Shown here one piece after another: positions 1-7,007 of a stretch of 43,115 nucleotides of DNA (the stretch's first letter is position 1; the number at the start of each line of letters is the position of its first letter). A program made the position numbers and the translations under genes. The DNA is from Gammaproteobacteria bacterium (GTDB lineage Bacteria > Pseudomonadota > Gammaproteobacteria > UBA6429 > Thiohalophilaceae), in assembly GCA_024275915.1 (NCBI GenBank), contig JAJRYG010000061.1:1-43115 (forward strand), read 5' to 3'. The notes below the pieces were generated by a model, which searched no databases, had not been told where the DNA came from, and saw only the letters and a list, made by a program, of their open reading frames with translations.

Positions 1-234
1 GGACAACGAACCCGTTCGAGTCGAACGTTGCCACGATTCGGCACCGAACAGACCGAACCAAGGGCTGTGTGAGCCGGAACACGAGGCTGGCCATGATTTA
101 CAAGGTGGGCATGAGCGCCGTGGCGCCGGATCCGTGGATTCAACCGCTTGGCCAAGGTTATCGATGGAGTGAAACTCAGAGACGGAATCGAGGTAAACGA
201 CGACAAAACCGAAACCAACAGGGATGCCGCCTGA
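1..234 (+). pseudogene. IS256-family (Mutator) transposase C-terminal remnant, frameshifted
   Basis: The first 119 bases, read in the frame whose codons begin at position 3, give a C-terminal transposase segment with the IS256 hallmark residues TNPFESNVATIRHRT, followed by TKGC and LAMIYKVGMSA. At base 120 the reading frame breaks. From 121 the matching continuation (WRRIRGFNRLAKVIDGVK, then DGIEV) runs in another frame to a TGA at 232-234. One extra base or two missing bases near 120 explain this. The N-terminal part, including the catalytic DDE residues, lies outside the window. This copy therefore cannot make a full transposase tail. The family assignment rests on remembered sequence pattern and is fairly firm; the exact IS name is not known. 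Confidence 0.8.
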
Positions 235-328
235 TCACGTCATACACCAGATTTGACTATAGCTCTGGCTGTTGTAAGGAAAAAGCAAAGAAGGATCAAG
301 GGAGGAAAAATCAGGCTACGAGACAGGC
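235..328. other. Short spacer with probable right end of the IS256 remnant
   Basis: This is the interval between the transposase stop and the convergent EAL gene. The stretch around 248-266 (TTTGACTATAGCTC) resembles IS256-type terminal inverted repeats, so the element probably ends near there. The matching left end is outside the window, so the terminus cannot be confirmed. Confidence 0.35.
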
Positions 329-2056
329 TCAGGCACATTCCTTGTCACGGAAAAAACCGATCAGGTCGTCACAGGGCATGGGGCGGGCATACATGTAACC
401 CTGGCCTTCGTCACATCCGAATCTGGCAAGATAATCGTGTTGTTCCTGGGTTTCGATCCCTTCGGCTATCACACGTAGCTGCAGGGCCTCGGCCATGGCT
501 ATCACGGTCTGGACGAGCGTTGCATCGCCCTTGTCGAAGGTAATATCGCGAACGAAGGACTTGTCGATCTTCAGGGTATCGATGGGGAAACGCTTGAGAT
601 AGGCCAGTGAAGAATAACCGGTACCAAAATCATCGATGGAAATACTGACACCCATTTCCTTCATTTGCTTGAGGTTGGCTTCGGCCCGTTCCGGATTCTG
701 CATGATGCCGCTTTCGGTAATTTCGATTTCTAGAACATCGGTGCCGATACCGGCATCCTTGAGGACCGATTCGAGCATGCCCGGGGTATCAACATGATAC
801 AGCTGGCGTGCAGACAGGTTGATGGCAATGCGCCCGGGCTGGCAACCCAGCTCTCGCATCTTCTGCATGTCGGCAATGGCATTGCGCAAGACCCATTCCC
901 CCAGAGGAATGATCAGGCCGGTTTCTTCGGCAACCGGTATGAACTTGTCGGGAGGGATCAGGCCGTGGCTGGGATGTTGCCAGCGCACCAGGGCTTCGAT
1001 ACCGGTAATCTTGCCATCGGGCAGACTGAACTGGGGCTGGTAAAAGACCCGCAACTGCGAGGCTTTGATTGCCACGCGCAGATCGTTCTCGATCTCGAAC
1101 CGCTGTGCGGTGGCCGTCTGGATCTCTTCCGAGGAAAGCTGGATGTTGTTACGGCCCTGTTCCTTTGCATAGTACATGGCCGATTCGGCATGCTTGATCA
1201 GGACATCGACATCATCCCCGTTTTCCGGGTAATGGGCAATGCCGATACTGCAGTCCACGTAGATTTCCTTTTCATGAATGATAAACGGCCGCTTGAAGGA
1301 GTCGAGCAGCCGCTTGGCGACTTTTTCTGCAACTTTCTTGTCGGGCAGGTCGGTGAGCAGAATGATGTAGTCATCGCCACCGAGGCGGGCCAGGGTGTCC
1401 CGCTCGAACAGGCTTTCCTTGAGCCGGCAGGCCACCGATTTGAGCAGCATGTCACCGACGTTGTGTCCCAAGGTGTCATTGATGTTCTTGAAGCGGTCGA
1501 GATCCAGAAACAGCACGGCAACATTGTTTTCCTTGTTGCGAGCAAAGGCCAGTGCCTGGCCAATGCGATCCCGCAACAGCCAGCGATTGGGCAGGCTGGT
1601 GACCTCATCATACAGGGCCTGGTAGCGCAGGGTTTCCCTGGCCTGTCTGAGTGCATTGCGTTCATCGGCATCACTGAGTTCACGGCGAATGGCGGGAACC
1701 AAGCGGGTAAGATTGTCCTTCATCAGGTAATCCTGGGCGCCATTACGCATGGCTTCTACTGCGACTTCTTCACCTATGGTGCCGGAAACAATGATAAAGG
1801 GCAAATCCTTGTTGCGGCTCTTGACCACATTGAGTGCCGCCAGGCCGTTGAATTCGGGCATCTGGTAGTCAGACAGAACAATCTGCCAGTCGTCTGACTT
1901 TAGCGCTTCGAGCAAATCTTCCCGGTTATCGACCCGGGTATGCTCGACATTGAAGCCGCCCTTGCGGATGGCCCGCAATACCAGGGCTTCATCATCGGGG
2001 TTGTCTTCTACAAGCAACAGCCGCAGGCTGATGTTACCGGCTTCACCATTACTCAT
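329..2056 (-). CDS. REC-GGDEF-EAL response regulator, probable c-di-GMP phosphodiesterase
   Basis: Cytoplasmic two-component output protein of about 575 residues. A receiver domain comes first (about residues 10-125; acidic pocket in VEDNPDDEA, phospho-Asp in LSDYQMPE, Lys in YLMKDN). A GGDEF domain follows with the signature changed to GGDDY, which probably abolishes cyclase activity. The EAL domain keeps the catalytic signatures EALVRW, NLSARQ, EITES, DDFGTGYSSL, KIDKSF and AEGIET, so c-di-GMP hydrolysis is the likely output. The ATG at 2056 is preferred because GAGG lies six bases upstream; an ATG at 2068 overlaps the stop of the upstream response regulator. Both possible starts sit in a 19-bp tandem duplication. 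Family assignment is firm; the signal sensed is unknown. Confidence 0.9.
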   Translation of the reverse strand: MSNGEAGNISLRLLLVEDNPDDEALVLRAIRKGGFNVEHTRVDNREDLLEALKSDDWQIVLSDYQMPEFNGLAALNVVKSRNKDLPFIIVSGTIGEEVAVEAMRNGAQDYLMKDNLTRLVPAIRRELSDADERNALRQARETLRYQALYDEVTSLPNRWLLRDRIGQALAFARNKENNVAVLFLDLDRFKNINDTLGHNVGDMLLKSVACRLKESLFERDTLARLGGDDYIILLTDLPDKKVAEKVAKRLLDSFKRPFIIHEKEIYVDCSIGIAHYPENGDDVDVLIKHAESAMYYAKEQGRNNIQLSSEEIQTATAQRFEIENDLRVAIKASQLRVFYQPQFSLPDGKITGIEALVRWQHPSHGLIPPDKFIPVAEETGLIIPLGEWVLRNAIADMQKMRELGCQPGRIAINLSARQLYHVDTPGMLESVLKDAGIGTDVLEIEITESGIMQNPERAEANLKQMKEMGVSISIDDFGTGYSSLAYLKRFPIDTLKIDKSFVRDITFDKGDATLVQTVIAMAEALQLRVIAEGIETQEQHDYLARFGCDEGQGYMYARPMPCDDLIGFFRDKECA

Positions 2057-2088
2057 CAGGAACCTCATTACTCATCAGGAACCTCATT
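2047..2088. repeat. 19-bp tandem duplication across a gene junction
   Basis: On the minus strand the unit GAGGTTCCTGATGAGTAAT occurs twice head to tail (2048-2066 and 2067-2085), with a few further matching bases on each side. Each unit carries a GAGG Shine-Dalgarno core, an ATG and a TAATG stop/start overlap. The duplication therefore repeats the whole translation-coupling signal between the response regulator and the REC-GGDEF-EAL gene. Because 19 is not a multiple of three, the two copies are read in different frames. Confidence 0.95.
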
Positions 2089-2505
2089 CAAAACTAGCCA
2101 GTACAGTCCCAGTTGCGCAACTGCCTCGGTAAACTGATTGAAATCAACCGGCTTGCGAATGTAACTGTTTGCACCAAAATCGTAACTGTTGACGATATCC
2201 TGTTCTTCAGACGAGGATGTCATGATCACCACGGGGATCCTTCGGGTTCGTTCATCTCCCTTGATTTTCTTCAGCACCTCGAGACCATCGATTTTTGGCA
2301 GTTTCAGATCCAGCAGGATCACAACCGGCTGATCATGAAAATCACGTTCTGCGTAACGCCCCTCACAGAAAATATAATCCAGTGCTTCCACACCATCCCG
2401 GGCAACCGCTATTTCGTTGGCCAGATTGCTTTTTTTCAGCGCCCGAAGAGCCAGCGCCTCGTCGTCAGGATTATCCTCGACCAGTAAGATAAATTTCTTT
2501 TTCAT
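2068..2505 (-). CDS. Single-domain response regulator (Rcp1/CheY-like receiver)
   Basis: 145 residues forming one receiver domain with no output domain. Visible features are the acidic cluster in [17 protein letters not shown], the phospho-accepting Asp in [12 protein letters not shown], the switch Thr/Ser in VIMTSSSEE and the conserved Lys in YIRKPVDF. The NPDDE motif and the segment before the DLKLP strand are typical of the Rcp1 type that pairs with phytochrome-like or PAS histidine kinases. No kinase is visible in the window. It is the first gene of a two-gene unit: its TAA overlaps an ATG of the downstream REC-GGDEF-EAL gene by one base. It probably relays phosphate to a partner protein or controls it by binding. 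Confidence 0.9.
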   Translation of the reverse strand: MKKKFILLVEDNPDDEALALRALKKSNLANEIAVARDGVEALDYIFCEGRYAERDFHDQPVVILLDLKLPKIDGLEVLKKIKGDERTRRIPVVIMTSSSEEQDIVNSYDFGANSYIRKPVDFNQFTEAVAQLGLYWLVLNEVPDE

Positions 2506-2915
2506 TGTCGTTTCTTGTTGTCATCATGGATTGGGAATATTTTTGTCGAAAACAACAATAAAGATACTAGTTGAAAAGCCCTAAACAGGCTAGCCCTATC
2601 TTTTTTGGCTGCGTTTCCCCTCCAGATTGCAACAATTCTCCCTGTTCCAATAGAGGATAACGGCAATTTTGATTGGGACTTTACACCCAGGGGAAAATAA
2701 TCTCGCCCGGTCAGGCGTGGCCGGGCAGGCTAACAGGATGTTGAAAAAGCCGTTCCCTCACATTTTCAATGACTTGTGGTCATTGAAAATGGCGGTGCTT
2801 CCCTGCACCGCACACAGGCTGTCGAATAACGGCGTTTTTCAACAGCCTGCAAAATGTTACAACAATGTCACAAGCATGGGGTGGTGCTCAGGCACAGGGT
2901 CAAGGCGGCCTGGAT
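2506..2915. other. Intergenic region with MITE-like repeat copy 1
   Basis: 410 bases between tyrS (stop at 2916) and the response regulator (start at 2505), both on the minus strand. The part nearest the regulator (about 2510-2700) is AT-rich and must hold its promoter, but no convincing -35/-10 pair was assigned. Positions 2730-2853 are a repeat copy described separately. No convincing gene is present; a short open frame across the repeat is judged spurious. Confidence 0.7.
2730..2853 (-). mobile_element. MITE-like repeat, copy 1 (reverse orientation, internally deleted)
   Basis: This copy runs in reverse relative to copies 2 and 3. It begins with TAACAGGATGTTGAAAAAG and ends with TTTTTCAACAGCCTG, the same terminal inverted repeats. 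It keeps the central hairpin (CATTTTCAATGAC, five-base loop, complement) and the GGTGC/GCACC small hairpin. It lacks about 45 bases holding the GGGAACGGCAAAC hairpin and the adjoining segment. Its outer flanks are not perfect TTAA (CTAA and GCAA), unlike the other copies. It looks like an older or decayed copy. Confidence 0.85.
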
Positions 2916-4115
2916 TCATTCCACAGTGACACGGGCAAAACGCCGCTTGCCAACCTGGAAGACATGGCTGGTACCCGCTGGAATGGTCAGCTTGCTGTCC
3001 GTGAGCTTTTCTCCCTCGATTTTCACCGCACCCTGCTTGATCATGCGCAGGGACTCGGAGGTACTCTGGGTGAGGCCGGCATCCTTGAGCAGGTTGGCGA
3101 TGGCCAGCGCGCCTTCACTGGCGGACAGCGTCACTTCCGGCATGTCATCGGGCATGGCGCCCTTCTGGAAGCGGGTAATGAAATTTTCCCGGGCACGGGT
3201 TGCGGCTTGCGCGTCATGGAAGCGGCTGACGATTTCCTCGCAGAGCAGGAATTTCACGTCGCGGGGATTCTTGCCGGCTTCGATGTCCTTGCGGAACTGT
3301 TCGATTTCCGACATGGGTCGGAAGCTCAGCAATTCGAAGTAACGCCACATCAAATCGTCGGAAATGGACATCAGCTTGCCGAACATGTCGTCCGGGGCAT
3401 CATTTATACCAATATAGTTGTTTAGTGACTTGGACATTTTCTGCACCCCGTCCAGGCCTTCGAGGATGGGCACGGTGATCACGGTCTGCGGTTTCTGGCC
3501 ATACTGCTTCTGCAGTTCGCGTCCCACCAGCAGGTAGAACTTCTGATCCGTCCCCCCCAGCTCCACGTCCGCCTTCATGGCCACCGAGTCGTAACCCTGG
3601 ATCAGCGGATAGAGAAACTCGTGGATGGCAATCGGTTGACCGGCCTTGTAGCGCTTGGAAAAGTCATCCCGCTCGAGCATGCGGGCCACCGTTTGCCGCG
3701 CAGCCAGCTGGATCAGATCTGCCGAGGACATTTCGTTCATCCAGCTGGAATTGAACATGACTAGGGTTTTTTCCGGGTCGAGGATCTTGAAGATCTGCTT
3801 TTCGTAGGTTCTGGCATTCTCGATCACCTCATCCCGGGTCAGGGGGGGACGGGTGGTACTCTTGCCGGTGGGGTCGCCGATCATGCCGGTGAAGTCACCA
3901 ATCAGGAACAGTACCTCATGACCCAGTTGCTGAAACTGGTGCAACTTGTTGATGAGGACCGTATGGCCCAGATGCAGATCCGGCGCGGTGGGATCGAAAC
4001 CGGCCTTGATGCGTAGCGAACGGCCCGTCTTGAGCTTGTCGATCAACTCGTCTTCGAGCAGAATTTCTTCTGTTCCGCGCTTGATCAATGCCATCGCTTC
4101 TGCAACCGCCACCAT
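2916..4115 (-). CDS. tyrS: Tyrosine--tRNA ligase
   Basis: Class I aminoacyl-tRNA synthetase charging tRNA-Tyr with tyrosine in the cytoplasm, 399 residues. The HIGH signature is HLGH at residues 48-51 and the KMSKS loop is intact at 226-230. The tyrosine pocket and dimer core lie between (for example [14 protein letters not shown]). The last 65 or so residues form an S4 RNA-binding domain ([17 protein letters not shown]). This is the about 400-residue TyrS form with HLGH common in environmental gammaproteobacteria. The start has AGGGGA about seven bases upstream. It is divergent from the M23 endopeptidase gene; the 150-bp spacer carries an inverted repeat. Confidence 0.97.
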   Translation of the reverse strand: MVAVAEAMALIKRGTEEILLEDELIDKLKTGRSLRIKAGFDPTAPDLHLGHTVLINKLHQFQQLGHEVLFLIGDFTGMIGDPTGKSTTRPPLTRDEVIENARTYEKQIFKILDPEKTLVMFNSSWMNEMSSADLIQLAARQTVARMLERDDFSKRYKAGQPIAIHEFLYPLIQGYDSVAMKADVELGGTDQKFYLLVGRELQKQYGQKPQTVITVPILEGLDGVQKMSKSLNNYIGINDAPDDMFGKLMSISDDLMWRYFELLSFRPMSEIEQFRKDIEAGKNPRDVKFLLCEEIVSRFHDAQAATRARENFITRFQKGAMPDDMPEVTLSASEGALAIANLLKDAGLTQSTSESLRMIKQGAVKIEGEKLTDSKLTIPAGTSHVFQVGKRRFARVTVE

Positions 4116-4152
4116 TTTTCTGTCCCCTGGGTAAAAAAAGGGCGTAGGTTAC

Positions 4153-4200
4153 CACAAATCACCATCGCATCGTGGGACTCAAAATCCCGCACGATTTGTG
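4153..4200. other. Nested inverted repeat in the tyrS / M23 divergent spacer
   Basis: The outer arms CACAAATC (4153-4160) and GATTTGTG (4193-4200) enclose an inner imperfect hairpin, CGTGGGA (4171-4177) against TCCCGCACG (4185-4193). The inner loop GGGACTCAAAATCCC resembles a tRNA anticodon arm. The position suits an operator or the leader structure of the minus-strand tyrS transcript. No T-tract follows, so it is not a standard terminator. Function unknown. Confidence 0.5.
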
Positions 4201-4266
4201 TTAAGGTTTGATCTTCGGCACAAATGAAGCTATCTTTGTTTTAATCATAAAAAACCAATAAATTCC

Positions 4267-5724
4267 GTGAATTACAATTCTTTCTTAACAAAGGACTACA
4301 AAAACCTGCTGGATGCCCCAGGCCGTTCGCGACGCCGAGCCGGCTGGACCCACCTGCATACGACTCTGGTAGTGGCGGCCTTGCTGGCGGTGGGAACTCT
4401 GCTGATCCTTGTCTCTGCAGACGCAGAAGCCACCCGCAGCACCCAGCCACAAGCACAAACCGCTCCCGTTGATGCGATCCAGCCTGAGCTCGCCAGGGAG
4501 TCCCGGAAACTCACCATTGCCCTGCATTTCCCGGCGCTGGATCAGACACAATCCCCGGCCTCTCCCATCGACGCCATACCCCAGACCAACCCCGGCGAGG
4601 CGGCCCGGCCGGACGAGCACGAAGCGCGCTGGACGTCGGTGAAGGTACGTCCCGGTGACTCACTGGCACGCATTTTCAAACGCCAGGGTTTCGACTCCCG
4701 GCAGTTGCATGACATCTTGGCCATGGGCAAGCGCACCCGAATTCTCAAGCATCTGCGCCCCGGTCAGATCTTTCGTTTTCAAAGTGACGAAAATGGCCAG
4801 CTGCTGGCCATGGAATATCAACTTAGCCGGCTCGAATCCCTGCTGGTGCGCAAGACTCCCGAGGGCCAATACACCACTTCCACCCAGGTACGCAGCCTAG
4901 ATACCCGCCATGCCTATGCCAGTGGTTCCATTAACTCATCCCTGTTCGAAGCCGGCAAGCTGGCGGGCATGAATGATCGCCTGATCATGGATCTGGTGGC
5001 CATTTTTGGCTGGGACATCGATTTTGCCCTCGACATCCGTCGCGGCGACAGTTTCTCCCTGCTTTACGAAGAACAGTTTCTCGATGGCAAAAAGGTTCGT
5101 GATGGTCCGATTCTGGCCGCCGAATTCACCACCCAGGGACACACCTTCAAGGCCGTGCGTTACACCGATGCCAGTGGCCACAGTGACTACTACAGCCCCG
5201 ACGGCCACTCCATGCGCAAGGCCTTCCTGCGTACCCCGGTGGATTTCCGTCGCATCAGCTCGCGCTTTGGCAAACGCCACCACCCGGTGCTCAATACCAT
5301 GCGCATGCACAAGGGCGTAGATTATTCGGCCCGCCGTGGTACGCCCATCAAGGCAGCCGGTGGTGGCAAGGTCATCTTCCGCGGCCGCAAGGGTGGCTAC
5401 GGTCGGGTGATCATCCTCCAGCACGGTGGCCACTACAGTACCCTTTACGCCCACATGTCCGCCTTCAAAAAAGGCATTCGTACCGGCTCGCGGATCCGCC
5501 AGGGTCAGGTCATCGGCTTTGTCGGCAGCTCCGGCCGGGCCACCGGCCCGCACCTGCATTACGAGTTTCGCGTCAATGGGGTGCACCGCAACCCGCTGAC
5601 CGTCAAGCTGCCCGATGCCGCCCCAATCAAAAAAGCCTTCCGACAGGACTTTGCCCAGAAAGCCCAAGGGCTGATGCGTCAGCTTGCCATGTATACCGCC
5701 ACCCAAGTCGCCCTGAACGAGTAG
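4267..5724 (+). CDS. M23 family peptidoglycan DD-metalloendopeptidase (MepM/YebA-like)
   Basis: Periplasmic murein hydrolase of 485 residues that would cleave peptide cross-links during wall growth. An N-terminal transmembrane anchor (about residues 33-51, LHTTLVVAALLAVGTLLILV) follows a basic segment. Next come a proline/alanine-rich linker, an OapA/LysM-like region (VRPGDSLARIFKRQGF), a middle domain and a C-terminal LytM/M23 domain. The zinc and catalytic residues are intact: H and D in MHKGVD, H in YAHMS and HxH in PHLHYEF. The start is a GTG at 4267 with no strong ribosome site; no ATG start precedes the anchor in frame. Gene order tyrS / M23 / anmK is common in gammaproteobacteria, and anmK begins only 34 bases downstream, consistent with joint wall turnover. 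Confidence 0.93.
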   Translation: MNYNSFLTKDYKNLLDAPGRSRRRAGWTHLHTTLVVAALLAVGTLLILVSADAEATRSTQPQAQTAPVDAIQPELARESRKLTIALHFPALDQTQSPASPIDAIPQTNPGEAARPDEHEARWTSVKVRPGDSLARIFKRQGFDSRQLHDILAMGKRTRILKHLRPGQIFRFQSDENGQLLAMEYQLSRLESLLVRKTPEGQYTTSTQVRSLDTRHAYASGSINSSLFEAGKLAGMNDRLIMDLVAIFGWDIDFALDIRRGDSFSLLYEEQFLDGKKVRDGPILAAEFTTQGHTFKAVRYTDASGHSDYYSPDGHSMRKAFLRTPVDFRRISSRFGKRHHPVLNTMRMHKGVDYSARRGTPIKAAGGGKVIFRGRKGGYGRVIILQHGGHYSTLYAHMSAFKKGIRTGSRIRQGQVIGFVGSSGRATGPHLHYEFRVNGVHRNPLTVKLPDAAPIKKAFRQDFAQKAQGLMRQLAMYTATQVALNE

Positions 5725-5758
5725 TCCCGGACAGCTTTGTTAATCTGCAGGTATCTGC

Positions 5759-6883
5759 ATGTCTGACTATTACATCGGCCTGATGTCCGGCTCCAGCCTC
5801 GATGGCATTGATGCCGTCCTGGTGGACTTTTCCTGCCCCCCGCTCAAGCTCCTCGGCCAGCACAGCCACCCCATTGCTGCGGATCTTAGAACCGAACTCG
5901 ATGCCCTGACCCGGCCGGGGACTGATGAACTGATCCGCATGAGCCGGGCCGATGCCCGCTTCGGTGAACTGCTCGCCGATGCTGTCATGGTCCTGCTGAG
6001 CAAAACCGGTGTCGCCGCAGTGGACATCAAGGCCATCGGCAGCCACGGCCAGACCCTGCGTCACTACCCCGATATCCCCTGTCCCACCACCTTGCAGATC
6101 GGTGATCCCAACCGCCTCGCGGAGCGAACCGGCATCACCACCGTGGCCGATTTGCGCCGTCGCGACATGGCGGCAGGCGGACAGGGGGCTCCCCTGGTAC
6201 CGGCCTTTCACCAGGCCATGTTCCGGCATGAGCAGGATGACCGGGTGATCCTCAACATCGGCGGTATCGCCAACCTTACCCTGTTGCCCGCCAATCAGGA
6301 CAAGCCGGTCAGTGGCTTCGACACGGGCCCGGGCAATGCCCTGATGGACGCCTGGATCGAACGCCACCGGCAGCAGGCCTGTGATCTCGCTGGTCACTGG
6401 GCGGCGAGCGGTCAGGTGATCCCGGAACTGCTGTCAGATCTGCTGGATGAGGCATTTTTCCGCCAGATGCCACCTAAAAGTACCGGTCGTGATGTATTCA
6501 GTCTCGACTGGCTGGACTCGCACCTGGTGGGCAGGGATTACCCTGCCGAGGATGTGCAGGCAACTCTGCTGAGGCTCACTGCCCGCAGCACCGCCGAGGC
6601 CATCCGCCAGCATGCGCCAGACTACCCGCAACTGCTGGTCTGTGGGGGGGGAGTCCATAACACCGCCCTGATGCAGCAACTTGGTGAATTACTTGCAAAT
6701 ATGGAAGTGCAATCCACCGCACAGGTGGGCTTGGATCCCGATTGGGTCGAAGCCGTGGCTTTTGCCTGGCTGGCACGCCAGACCCTGTTGCACAAGGCCG
6801 GCAACCTGCCCTCGGCAACCGGGGCACACCGATCCGTGATCCTCGGTGGAATCTATCCTGGATCGGCCGCGTCCGCGCCGTAG
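5759..6883 (+). CDS. anmK: Anhydro-N-acetylmuramic acid kinase
   Basis: 374 residues, the usual AnmK length. The enzyme hydrolyses and phosphorylates 1,6-anhydro-MurNAc to MurNAc-6-phosphate in cytoplasmic peptidoglycan recycling. Family signatures are visible in order: GLMSGSSLDGID at the N-terminus (ATP phosphate loop), GSHGQTLRH, ADLRRRDMAAGGQGAPLVPAFH (substrate pocket with catalytic Asp), NIGGIANLT, DTGPGNALMD and CGGGVHN. It follows the M23 endopeptidase closely in the same direction, so it is probably co-transcribed with the enzyme that releases muropeptides. Confidence 0.97.
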   Translation: MSDYYIGLMSGSSLDGIDAVLVDFSCPPLKLLGQHSHPIAADLRTELDALTRPGTDELIRMSRADARFGELLADAVMVLLSKTGVAAVDIKAIGSHGQTLRHYPDIPCPTTLQIGDPNRLAERTGITTVADLRRRDMAAGGQGAPLVPAFHQAMFRHEQDDRVILNIGGIANLTLLPANQDKPVSGFDTGPGNALMDAWIERHRQQACDLAGHWAASGQVIPELLSDLLDEAFFRQMPPKSTGRDVFSLDWLDSHLVGRDYPAEDVQATLLRLTARSTAEAIRQHAPDYPQLLVCGGGVHNTALMQQLGELLANMEVQSTAQVGLDPDWVEAVAFAWLARQTLLHKAGNLPSATGAHRSVILGGIYPGSAASAP

Positions 6884-6955
6884 GCCTCTGAGTCCTCATC
6901 CTGTCGTGCCTCCTCGGAATATTAAAAACTGCTAATACTTGCCAGCACAAGAATT

Positions 6956-6974
6956 ACAAATTATAATCATTCTC
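6956..6974 (+). promoter_or_regulatory. Fur box upstream of FTR1 permease
   Basis: The 19-mer ending ATAATCATTCTC matches the classical Fur consensus GATAATGATAATCATTATC at 14 of 19 positions by eye, with 11 of 12 matches in the right half. It sits about 35 bases before the FTR1 start codon, suiting repression by iron-loaded Fur. Confidence 0.75.
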
Positions 6975-7007
6975 ATTTAGATTGCATCTCAAACTGGTTG
7001 CCTGCCA

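Noticed and set aside
2669-2929. Open frame across repeat copy 1 as a protein gene
   Set aside because: The frame is the translation of the MITE-like repeat (recurring LKKPFP and NDLWSLKM). The same peptide appears from copies 2 and 3 on the other strand; no ribosome site, so it is an artefact of the repeat.
4171-4193. tRNA-Leu-like gene upstream of tyrS
   Set aside because: Only an anticodon-arm-like hairpin is present. There is no acceptor stem, T-arm (GTTCGA) or CCA, so it is not a tRNA.
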